Shown in pieces: positions 51,478 through 58,757 of a DNA stretch of 64,000 nt; the first letter of the stretch is position 1, and each line of letters opens with the position of its first letter. The notes beneath the pieces are model-generated. The model searched no databases. It was not told the DNA's origin and saw only the letters and a list, made by a program, of their open reading frames with translations. The stretch is taken from positions 3,038,001 through 3,102,000 of the forward strand of contig NZ_OY762555.1 of NCBI RefSeq assembly GCF_963666015.1, written 5' to 3'. A program made the position numbers and the translations under genes. Source of the stretch: an uncultured Sphaerochaeta sp. (GTDB lineage Bacteria; Spirochaetota; Spirochaetia; Sphaerochaetales; Sphaerochaetaceae).

Positions 51478-52638
51478 CTAGGCTGAATATGCTCTGCTTT
51501 GCTTGATCAGTTTCTCATAGATGGAGAGCAGGGAAGCTGCAAATGTCTGCGAGTCGAAGGGTCTGCTTGTTAGTAATGCTTGTTCACTGAGTCTGAGACG
51601 AAGTGGTTCATCATTGCTCAGAAGGTCAAGATAGTGTTGAAACTCCTCATTTGTGTTATATTGCCATCCATTCTCACCATCACGTACCACTTCTGTAAGG
51701 CAATCATCAGCACGGCAGAGCACAGGGAGTCCTGAGGCCAAGGCTTCAATATACGTCAATCCCTGTGCCTCGCTTGTTGATGCGCTACAAAAGACATTCC
51801 CCAAATGATAATAGGCAGGAATATCCTCTTGTTTCTGCATGCCTGCAAAAATCACATGCTTCTGCAATCCCCGTGAAGCTACCATTTGCTCTAGGGCTTG
51901 TCTCTGTGGTCCATCTCCAACCAACAACAACGTACGATTTGGTTTCTCCAGAGAGAAGTTGTCGATCAGCTCCTCTATACGCTTCTCTACAGCCAGACGA
52001 CCTACATACACCAGTACGAAATTGTCCTTTGGTATTCCAAGAGAAGCCCGTAATGTTTCACTCTCCTTGTCCTCATTGGTGGGTGAAAAACGTGCAAGGT
52101 CGATTCCGCTTGGGACAACATCAATCGGGCCATCCACCCCATAGGAACGTAATAGGCGTTTTGTCTTTGCAGTAGGGGCGATGACATAATCAACTTTGGA
52201 GAGGATTCTCTTCGAGAACCGTTGAGCCATGATATGCCCTAACCGCTCACTGGGAGAGAAGTAATCTGTATAGTCCTCATACAGCGTATGGTAGGTATGG
52301 ACCAAAGGAGCTCCTGATGCATAGGCAATACGTTTAGCAAGGGAAAAGGTGCTGAACTCGCATTGAGAATGCACTACATCAGGATTCCATTTAATGATTT
52401 CCCGTACAATCTTCTTTGTGAATGTTCCGCGGATACGGGTACCGGGATAGAGCCGGTCAGAGCTCAACGATCCGAGGTACCAGACTCCATCTTGGTAATG
52501 GGATGTATGTGCATGGGCAAGGGTAAGGATGCGAACTTCATGTCCTGCCTGAGTGAGCCCCTGCCTAAGGTTGACGATAGAGGTAACAACCCCGTTTGTG
52601 GTTGGCGTAAAAGCGTCCGTTGTAAGTAAAATTCTCAT
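51478..52638 (-). CDS. GT4-family glycosyltransferase
   Basis: A retaining glycosyltransferase of 386 residues. The N-terminal acceptor domain starts MRILLTTDAFTPTTNGVVTS, with VHSQCEFSTFSLAKRIAY; the donor domain has VLVYVGRLAVEKRIEELIDN and the EX7E-type region SEAQGLTYIEALASGLPVL. The pattern fits the group of 1,2-diacylglycerol glucosyltransferases and mannosyltransferases that act on membrane lipids. The donor and acceptor are not provable. It seems monocistronic, with an AGGAGG site upstream. Confidence 0.85.
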   Translation of the reverse strand: MRILLTTDAFTPTTNGVVTSIVNLRQGLTQAGHEVRILTLAHAHTSHYQDGVWYLGSLSSDRLYPGTRIRGTFTKKIVREIIKWNPDVVHSQCEFSTFSLAKRIAYASGAPLVHTYHTLYEDYTDYFSPSERLGHIMAQRFSKRILSKVDYVIAPTAKTKRLLRSYGVDGPIDVVPSGIDLARFSPTNEDKESETLRASLGIPKDNFVLVYVGRLAVEKRIEELIDNFSLEKPNRTLLLVGDGPQRQALEQMVASRGLQKHVIFAGMQKQEDIPAYYHLGNVFCSASTSEAQGLTYIEALASGLPVLCRADDCLTEVVRDGENGWQYNTNEEFQHYLDLLSNDEPLRLRLSEQALLTSRPFDSQTFAASLLSIYEKLIKQSRAYSA

Positions 52639-52878
52639 GAGCGTCCTCCTCTGATACCAGTTCCCTGGTATGCTGCCGTCTCAATTACTCATATTCCATG
52701 CATCTATCATGCCAAATTTGCTGCATCAGCATTTCCTGCAGTGAATATGTACCATTTCATGAGAAATCCTATAGATAGGATACTGAAACTTTCGCTGTTT
52801 GCCTATGGATGGACCAACATTGGTATTTTTGACCAATGCTTCACTCTTATTACCCTGAGAGAGAGCATGCCTTGATAC

Positions 52879-52913
52879 AAAAAAACGAGAGTAGTACAGG
52901 TCGTACCACTCTC
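52879..52913 (-). terminator. Rho-independent terminator of the nqr operon
   Basis: GAGAGT-A-GTAC (from 52887) pairs with GTAC-C-ACTCTC (to 52913), with one mismatch, around a 5-nt loop; on the minus strand seven T follow. It ends the nqrB-F plus unknown-gene transcript. Confidence 0.88.
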
Positions 52914-52933
52914 ACGGTATAGCTCCTGGGCAA

Positions 52934-52950
52934 CGTGGTTATAAACCACG
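52934..52950. other. Small hairpin before the nqr terminator
   Basis: CGTGGTT and AACCACG form a perfect 7-bp stem with a 3-nt loop between the last operon gene and the terminator. It may add to mRNA 3' protection. Confidence 0.4.
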
Positions 52951-52967
52951 ACTTGTAATGCTTGAAG

Positions 52968-53441
52968 CTATTCTTCGACTACTGGTACCTCCAGTACCGT
53001 AATCAACTCTTCCGGTTCCAGGCGGAAGGGAGATCCTTTTCCTTCATAGAACCCATGATCGCCAATAAAGTGTATGTGCAGATCAGTAAAGACAACACTC
53101 TTGTCCAGTCTCTTGTTCCTTACGGTGGTGTTGGCTTTTCCATACATGCCCTTTCCACCAAAAGGCGAGGGGAGCATACCCCTTACTGTCTCAACCTTCA
53201 CTTCAAAGTTTTCGTCAACAGTAATGAATTCTCCCAACCCTTCGGTTCCACTCTTGCGAAAATACTCCATACGATCAGCAATTGCCTCATGGGTTCTCCT
53301 GAGGTTTTTTACGGTAAGATTATCACTTTCCAGGATGTCGACAAGCTTTCTTTTATCATCCCCAAGGAATCCATTAAGGGTGATGACACCTTTCTGCATT
53401 TGTTGCTGTATCTTGTCAAATTCAACGGTTTGTTTCATCAT
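52968..53441 (-). CDS. Protein of unknown function in the nqr operon
   Basis: A 157-residue soluble protein with no cysteine, signal or membrane segment. The N-terminal half is helical and charged (DKIQQQMQKGVITLNGFLGD, LRRTHEAIADRMEYFRKSG). The C-terminal half has a His/Gly-rich segment (FTDLHIHFIGDHGFYEGKGS) and an acidic end (LEPEELITVLEVPVVEE). No family was recognised. It starts 9 bp after the nqrF stop and before the operon terminator, so it is co-transcribed with the sodium pump. The absence of Cys speaks against an iron-sulfur role. A role in assembly or regulation of the complex is possible, but only from position. Confidence 0.7.
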   Translation of the reverse strand: MMKQTVEFDKIQQQMQKGVITLNGFLGDDKRKLVDILESDNLTVKNLRRTHEAIADRMEYFRKSGTEGLGEFITVDENFEVKVETVRGMLPSPFGGKGMYGKANTTVRNKRLDKSVVFTDLHIHFIGDHGFYEGKGSPFRLEPEELITVLEVPVVEE

Positions 53442-53450
53442 CAGCTCCTA

Positions 53451-54557
53451 TTATGAGAATTTATCGTAGAAGATATTTTCCGGGAGGACTCCCACTTCAT
53501 CCAATACCTTGATACAAGCATCGATCATTCCTGGGCTGCCACAGAGGTATGCTTCACTATTGGCACCTTCACTCACCATCCTTCTTACTACATCGGTGAT
53601 AAGACCGACCTCCCCATCCCAATTATCTTCCTCTTGTGGTTCGCTGAGTGCGGGGATGAAGGTGAAGTTCGGCATCTTCTCTTCCAAAGCCCGCATCTCA
53701 TCAAGCAAGAACAGGTCTCGTTTTGAACGGGCACCAAAGAAGTAGGAGGCCTTTCGTGCAATACCTTTTTTCTCCATGTCAAGCAACATCGATTTGATCG
53801 GGGCCATTCCGGAACCGCCAGCGATGAATATGATATTCTTGTCAGTATCCCGAAGAAAGAAATCGCCATATGGTCCATTGACAATAATCTCATCACCTTC
53901 CTTGAGATGCTTATGCACATAGGTGGTACAGATACCGTTCGGCACCAGGCGTATCTCCAGTTCCACATGGTTTTTATCGTCTGGTGAAGAGGCCATGGAG
54001 TAGGCACGGTAGACTCTCTCATCGGTCAGTTCATATTCAGGAACCTCAAACTGGATATACTGTCCAGCTTTAGCAGAAATTTCAGCTGGTTCTTTCAAGC
54101 GAAGTCTCACTTCCTTGATGTCATGCGTTAGGTCCCTGATACTCTCTACAGTTGTCTTGAATTCCTTGACCAGGAAGAGCTCTTCAGGGATGACAATAGC
54201 TACATCCTGTTTCACTTTGAACTGACAGGAGAGTCTGACGTTGTTTTGCTTCTCTTCATCGGACATCCAGGGAAGTTCAGTGGGAAGATACTCGCCTCCA
54301 CCGGAGACAACCCTTACCTTGCACAATCCACAGGAGCCACGACCTCCGCACGCGGATGGAATAAAGACACCTTCCTGGTTGAGGGCTTTGAGCAACGGCT
54401 GTCCGCCTTGGACTTCCAACTCTTTCGAGCCATCATTGATGGAGATTTTTACCACACCATAATTGCCAATTGTTGCATCCGCAATGACCATCAAGATGGC
54501 CAGGAAGACCGAGATGAGGCTGATGATTCCGATACTGATCAGTAGTGTAACAATCAT
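53451..54557 (-). CDS. nqrF: Na+-translocating NADH:quinone oxidoreductase subunit F
   Basis: NADH-oxidising subunit, 368 residues. One N-terminal membrane helix (about 3-26) is followed by a plant-type [2Fe-2S] ferredoxin domain with Cys70, Cys76, Cys79 and Cys111 (ACGGRGSCGLC, LSCQF). A ferredoxin-NADP reductase-like module then binds FAD (YRAYSMAS) and NADH (IAGGSGMAPIKS, YLCGSPGMID). These features define NqrF and exclude RnfB or RnfC. It is 10 bp after nqrE on the same transcript. Confidence 0.94.
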   Translation of the reverse strand: MIVTLLISIGIISLISVFLAILMVIADATIGNYGVVKISINDGSKELEVQGGQPLLKALNQEGVFIPSACGGRGSCGLCKVRVVSGGGEYLPTELPWMSDEEKQNNVRLSCQFKVKQDVAIVIPEELFLVKEFKTTVESIRDLTHDIKEVRLRLKEPAEISAKAGQYIQFEVPEYELTDERVYRAYSMASSPDDKNHVELEIRLVPNGICTTYVHKHLKEGDEIIVNGPYGDFFLRDTDKNIIFIAGGSGMAPIKSMLLDMEKKGIARKASYFFGARSKRDLFLLDEMRALEEKMPNFTFIPALSEPQEEDNWDGEVGLITDVVRRMVSEGANSEAYLCGSPGMIDACIKVLDEVGVLPENIFYDKFS

Positions 54558-54567
54558 CTCTTCCCCC

Positions 54568-55161
54568 TTAGGATATGGCGATCATGCCGGAGAATCCCAT
54601 GAATGCCATGGCCATGAATCCAGCAATTACCAAGGTGATTCCCGGGCCTTCCAGTCCTGGGGGAATCTTGGCGTTCTTCAGTTTCTGCCTGATCCCTGCC
54701 ATTGCAATAATGGCGATGAACCATCCAATTCCGCTTCCCAGTCCAAAGAAGAAGGAGGTGAGCAGGGTATACTCCCTGATAACCATGAAAAGACTCACGC
54801 CCAGGATTGCACAGTTGACCGTTATCAGCGGGAGGAATATGCCCAGCGATTGGTATAACGGTTCACTGTATCGCTCGAGTGTCATTTCCGTAAGCTGTAC
54901 AAATGCAGCGATGACAATGATGAACACAATGAATCTGAGATACTCCAGATTGTATGGAATAAGCAGGTACTGATACACAATCCAGTTCAGGGGAGTGGTC
55001 GTTGCCATGACAAAGATGACTGCCATCCCCAGCCCTGTAGAAGTCTTCAATTCCTTTGAGACTGAGAGGAAGGAACACATCCCGAGATAGTTGGTAAGGA
55101 GAATATTCCCGGTAAAAATTGAGGCGAAGAAAACAGCAAAGGGCATCAATGAATCAGTCAT
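54568..55161 (-). CDS. nqrE: Nqr subunit E (RnfA-like)
   Basis: Membrane subunit of 197 residues and six helices that carries, with NqrD, an iron centre in the membrane and sodium path. The NILLTNYLGMCSFLSVSKEL segment with its central Cys, and VNCAILGVSLF with a second Cys, match NqrE/RnfA. It overlaps nqrD by 8 bp. Confidence 0.92.
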   Translation of the reverse strand: MTDSLMPFAVFFASIFTGNILLTNYLGMCSFLSVSKELKTSTGLGMAVIFVMATTTPLNWIVYQYLLIPYNLEYLRFIVFIIVIAAFVQLTEMTLERYSEPLYQSLGIFLPLITVNCAILGVSLFMVIREYTLLTSFFFGLGSGIGWFIAIIAMAGIRQKLKNAKIPPGLEGPGITLVIAGFMAMAFMGFSGMIAIS

Positions 55162-55765
55162 TCTTGGCCTCCTTCATGATTTTTTCTCGAATAATCCAGA
55201 TGATGATTGCCAAAACGAAGAAGCCGCCGGGTGGCATGATCATGATGGACCAGTTTGTCCACCAGGAGCCAAGAATCTGGAAACCCCAAAGGCTTCCCGT
55301 TCCCAGCAACTCTCTCACGAATGCGATAGCCAGCAACACATAGGCATAGCCCAAGCCGGACGCCAACCCATCAACCAACGAGAGCATGGGTTTGTTCTGT
55401 AATGCAAAGGCTTCGATCCTACCCATGATGATACAGTTGGTGATGATCAGACCAACATAGGGACCGAGTTGCTTCCACATCTCCGGGTAAAAGGCTTTGA
55501 GGACGATATCCACGATAATGACAAAGGTTGCAATCACCATGGTCTCTACCATCATTCGGATTCGAGATGGTATATAGTTTCTCAATAGAGAAATGGTCAA
55601 ACTGGAGAGGGCTGTGGTGAACATCACCCCCAAGGTCATGACCATGGTATTCTGCAACTTGTTCGTTACTGCAAGTGTGGAGCAGATGCCAAGGATCTGG
55701 ACAAACACAGGGTTGTTCTTTCCCAGTGGTTCCATAAACGTTTTTCGTAGCAGTTTACTGGCCAT
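55154..55765 (-). CDS. nqrD: Nqr subunit D (RnfE-like)
   Basis: Six-helix membrane subunit, 203 residues with ATG at 55765. This start has GGAGGTGAG at correct spacing and follows nqrC by 1 bp; a longer frame upstream would run deep into nqrC. Typical stretches: NPVFVQILGICSTLAVTNKL with one conserved Cys, and LIITNCIIMGRIEAFA with the other. Partner of NqrE. Confidence 0.92.
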   Translation of the reverse strand: MASKLLRKTFMEPLGKNNPVFVQILGICSTLAVTNKLQNTMVMTLGVMFTTALSSLTISLLRNYIPSRIRMMVETMVIATFVIIVDIVLKAFYPEMWKQLGPYVGLIITNCIIMGRIEAFALQNKPMLSLVDGLASGLGYAYVLLAIAFVRELLGTGSLWGFQILGSWWTNWSIMIMPPGGFFVLAIIIWIIREKIMKEAKND

Positions 55766-55766
55766 T

Positions 55767-56360
55767 CTACTCACCTCCAATGATTCGTTTTGCATCGTTT
55801 GCAGCACGATTTGTAATATTCTTGAAGTACTCTGATGTGCGGGTAGCCCCGGTAATGGCGTCCACCTCAGTTGGCGCATCCGCTGTACCTTCTTCAACCA
55901 ACGTGAAGGGGGCTTGCTTTCCTCTGAACTGCTCAGTAAACCAAGGTTCCTCTATACGAGCCCCGAGTCCTGGGGTTTCATTTTGGCTTACAATGGCGAT
56001 GCCGGAGAAAGTGCTCAGGTCTTCCTCAAATCCTGCCATGATGGTAATGGCACCCCAAAGTCCTGGCCCTTCCACGGGGATGATATAGCGTTTACCGGTT
56101 TCGCTCTCGGCGACATAGTATCCATCTTCTTGTTCAATCTTGCTCAGGAAGGCTTCCTCGATCCCTTCGGTGGTATTCTCAAAATCAACACCACCGGCAT
56201 TCAAGATTGCCCTTCTGGTGAATGCAAGTTCATTGGCAATTGCTTTATCCTGGGTTGCAAGATACAAACCGGAGGTGAGTAAGATGCAGAAGAATGTGAC
56301 TGCAAACATGAACAAGAGCGGATAAATACGCTCACTATAGAATGTTCTTTTTGCTTTCAT
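55767..56360 (-). CDS. nqrC: Nqr subunit C (RnfG-like), covalent FMN protein
   Basis: A 197-residue protein with one N-terminal membrane helix (about 12-36) and a periplasmic FMN domain. The flavin attachment motif is DAITGATRTS, with Thr173 the expected phosphoester-linked residue, filled by ApbE, which is not in the window. ETPGLGARIEEPWF is typical. At 197 residues it is nearer to RnfG in length than to proteobacterial NqrC (about 257). It overlaps nqrB by 4 bp. Confidence 0.9.
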   Translation of the reverse strand: MKAKRTFYSERIYPLLFMFAVTFFCILLTSGLYLATQDKAIANELAFTRRAILNAGGVDFENTTEGIEEAFLSKIEQEDGYYVAESETGKRYIIPVEGPGLWGAITIMAGFEEDLSTFSGIAIVSQNETPGLGARIEEPWFTEQFRGKQAPFTLVEEGTADAPTEVDAITGATRTSEYFKNITNRAANDAKRIIGGE

Positions 56361-57331
56361 GTTTTCCCTCCTTCTGCCTTCTTTGGCTTTTTCTTTGCCT
56401 TCGCCCCTTTGAGCAGGGTATCAAGCAAGGGAGCAAACATGTTTGCAAGGAGGATGGCAAACGTGACCCCTTCAACCCAGTTTGCGAAGGTGCGAATCAA
56501 AACAGTGAGTATGCCAAAGACAGCCCCATATATCCATCTTCCTGCATCTGTTGTCTGGGAAGAAGAGACAGGGTCGGTAATCATGAAGAATGCAGCAAAG
56601 AGAAAGCTACCACCGAGAAGGGCTGTAAGGGGGTCAGCGACGCCTTTCATCCCGCTCTCTGTAGCTAGTTGGAGCCCACTGGTCCAAAATACACTCTGCA
56701 GTAGCAGGAATGAGCTAAGTGAAGCGACTACAATCTTCCAGTTGGCGGCCTTCTTGAAGATGATGTAGAGTCCTCCCACGAGTATGAGAATGGCACTGGT
56801 TTCCCCAAAGCTTCCACTGGTAAAACCAAGGAACAGTTCCAGCAATGAAGCATCCCCGGTTGCTAGAGGCGTAGCAGCAGAAACACTATCTGCTTGGCTT
56901 ATCCAAGAGCCAAGTCCGGCAGGGAAGAATCCCTTTTGTGTTGCATTGCCGACAAACGCTGCTGTCATCGGAACCCCGAAACTGATATAGACGAATGCAC
57001 GCGCTGTGATTGCTGGATTGAAAATATTTCTTCCAAAACCACCGAAGATCATCTTTCCGAAGATGATTCCAAATGCAATACCTACCGCAGCGATCCAAAG
57101 AGGGATGGTAGGCGGTAGTGAGAGTGCAAAGAGCGTGCACGAGACAAACAGAGACTCGGTAATCTTAAAGCCATAGCGGCGTGCCATGAGCCATTCGCAT
57201 AACAGTCCCGTTGCCCCTACAACTACCAAGATAGCGATAAAACGCCAGCCGAAAAAATAAATTGCAGCAAGGCAGAGTGGCGCAAGCGCATAAAGTACGG
57301 TGCGCATTGCTTGTTGTTTTTGAATTTTCAC
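56357..57331 (-). CDS. nqrB: Nqr subunit B (RnfD-like), membrane flavoprotein
   Basis: Membrane subunit of 324 residues with about nine to ten helices. The FMN attachment sequence is DSVSAATPL (Asp148, Thr154), where the usual motif has Gly in place of the first Ala. GGFGRNIFNPAITARAF and FMITDPVSSSQTTDAGRWIY are closer to NqrB than to RnfD, but the chain is short for NqrB (about 415 in Vibrio) and lacks much of the N-terminal extension. The start is GTG, with GGGGAGG upstream. It opens the operon; no nqrA precedes it. Confidence 0.88.
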   Translation of the reverse strand: MKIQKQQAMRTVLYALAPLCLAAIYFFGWRFIAILVVVGATGLLCEWLMARRYGFKITESLFVSCTLFALSLPPTIPLWIAAVGIAFGIIFGKMIFGGFGRNIFNPAITARAFVYISFGVPMTAAFVGNATQKGFFPAGLGSWISQADSVSAATPLATGDASLLELFLGFTSGSFGETSAILILVGGLYIIFKKAANWKIVVASLSSFLLLQSVFWTSGLQLATESGMKGVADPLTALLGGSFLFAAFFMITDPVSSSQTTDAGRWIYGAVFGILTVLIRTFANWVEGVTFAILLANMFAPLLDTLLKGAKAKKKPKKAEGGKT

Positions 57332-57343
57332 GGTTCCTCCCCT

Positions 57344-57383
57344 ATAATGAGCCCATTATAAGCCATAATGAGCAGAAAGTAAA
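57344..57383 (-). promoter_or_regulatory. nqr promoter overlapped by three ATAATG half-sites
   Basis: Minus-strand TTTACT (57378-57383), 17 bp, TATAAT (57355-57360). ATAATGAGC occurs at 57344-57352 and again at 57365-57373, 21 bp apart, and an inverted CATTAT at 57354-57359 lies between. The array covers the -10 and the early transcript, so a dimeric regulator could block or set transcription; the divergent LuxR-type gene is the nearest candidate. Confidence 0.6.
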
Positions 57384-57478
57384 AATTTTTACGCATCAGA
57401 TTCCTAGGCATATCTTTCTTCGTGGCTAAAAATAGCAATTGCCAAGGAGAAAACTGCGTAGTAAGATGAGGTCACAAA

Positions 57479-58690
57479 ATGATGCTCTATGCGATAATTG
57501 CAAGTGTTGCATGTGTGACCTATATCTATCTAGGGATCCTCATTTTGGTGTTCGGGAAAGACTCTTCTACCCAGAAAAGCTTTGCTGTACTCTGTGCCAT
57601 GCTTGCTCTCTGGTCGTTTGGATGTGTAGGACGTAATATCGTTCAGACAGAACAATGGGCCTCTTTCTTCGACCGAATCTACTATACCGGTTCTGAGTTG
57701 TTCATCCTTGCCGGCATCATTTTCATTCTATACCTATCGGAACGTCAGCGAGTACTCCTCTACCGCCTACTTGTATTGGTCATCATGCTTCGCATTGGTA
57801 TCTATCAAACTGCCAATTGGGGTTGGAATATGCTTGCTCGGGACTTCCCCTCAAAGCCTTGGTTTGTGTCCCACCAACTTCTTTCAGCACTAGAGTCACT
57901 CTTGATACCTCTCATTGCTCTGGTCTGGGGACAAACAACCACACTGCACAGGGAGCGAATTCAATCTCGAATCATTGTCATCAGTACCGTATGTGGAACA
58001 AGTCTTGGAGTACTGGTCGATTTTCTTTCCGGCTTCAAGGGAAACAATCCCATTTCTTGCACAATTCCTGTACTATGGATGGTTGCAGTGTGCTATGCAA
58101 TCATACGGTATGGTCTTATGCAATTTACTCCAGCATATGTGAATCGGGAGCTTATCAAACATATGGAGAGAGCAGTCTTTATGATCGACGCAACCTGGAA
58201 GATTACCGATTGCAACGCAGCAGCACGTTCCCTGATTGGCCAGCCTGAAAATCTACGGCATACCATGCCGATGGAGAAAGTGTTTCTTGAAACCCAGGCA
58301 ATCCAAAGGAAGGTGACCGCCTTACTTGCCACAGGAGAGCACAACTTCACACACACAGGATTTCTTCTTGCCTCAAAGGGGAAAACGGTCCCAGTAGTGA
58401 CAAGCTTCTCGCTCATCAGTGACAGTTGGGGAGACAGAATAGGACTTCTCGGATTCTGCCTCCCCAAGTTTGACCTGAACGCTTTCATCTCACGCTACCA
58501 TTTAAGTGAAAGACAGGCTGATATCTTGCAACATATTGTAAACGGAAGGACCCAGGTGCAGACAGCTGAAGCCTTGTTTATCAGTCTTGCTACCGTTAAG
58601 ACCCATACAACCAGTCTCTACAACCGGCTGGGAATCTCGAGCCGGAGTGAGCTCTATGCCATGCTTAGGGGAGAGAGCCAGGAAGAGTAA
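57479..58690 (+). CDS. Membrane-bound LuxR-type regulator with 7TM and PAS-like domains
   Basis: A 403-residue regulator. The N-terminal 210 residues form about seven membrane helices like the 7TM sensor of some histidine kinases (IIASVACVTYIYLGILILVF, ELFILAGIIFILYLSE). A PAS-like part follows (about 225-325: AVFMIDATWKITDCNAAARS). A C-terminal LuxR HTH closes it (YHLSERQADILQHIVNGRTQ, LFISLATVKTHTTSLYNRLG). Having sensor and DNA-binding parts in one chain means membrane-tethered transcription control. It is divergent from nqrB, which makes that operon its likely target; this is inference. Confidence 0.85.
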   Translation: MMLYAIIASVACVTYIYLGILILVFGKDSSTQKSFAVLCAMLALWSFGCVGRNIVQTEQWASFFDRIYYTGSELFILAGIIFILYLSERQRVLLYRLLVLVIMLRIGIYQTANWGWNMLARDFPSKPWFVSHQLLSALESLLIPLIALVWGQTTTLHRERIQSRIIVISTVCGTSLGVLVDFLSGFKGNNPISCTIPVLWMVAVCYAIIRYGLMQFTPAYVNRELIKHMERAVFMIDATWKITDCNAAARSLIGQPENLRHTMPMEKVFLETQAIQRKVTALLATGEHNFTHTGFLLASKGKTVPVVTSFSLISDSWGDRIGLLGFCLPKFDLNAFISRYHLSERQADILQHIVNGRTQVQTAEALFISLATVKTHTTSLYNRLGISSRSELYAMLRGESQEE

Positions 58691-58728
58691 GAAAAGGTTC
58701 CCTCTCCTCTTGCTCCCCAGAAAGGTAT

Positions 58729-58750
58729 CCCCTTGGATTGTTCCAAGGGG
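58729..58750. other. Hairpin between convergent regulator and lipoprotein genes
   Basis: CCCCTTGGA (58729-58737) and TCCAAGGGG (58742-58750) form a perfect 9-bp stem with a 4-nt loop. Without a clear T-run it is a weak terminator candidate for either strand. Confidence 0.5.
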
Positions 58751-58757
58751 AGGGTTA

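Larger units (their letters stand above)
52639..52967. other. Intergenic region between glycosyltransferase and nqr operon
   Basis: 329 bp. It holds the nqr terminator (52879-52913), a small hairpin (52934-52950) and a 14-bp perfect palindrome TCCTATAGATAGGA (52767-52780) in the glycosyltransferase leader. No further gene was recognised. Confidence 0.6.

Noticed and set aside
53451..57331. Operon as a classical Rnf complex
   Set aside because: There is no RnfB or RnfC, and the last redox subunit has the NqrF [2Fe-2S]-FAD architecture.
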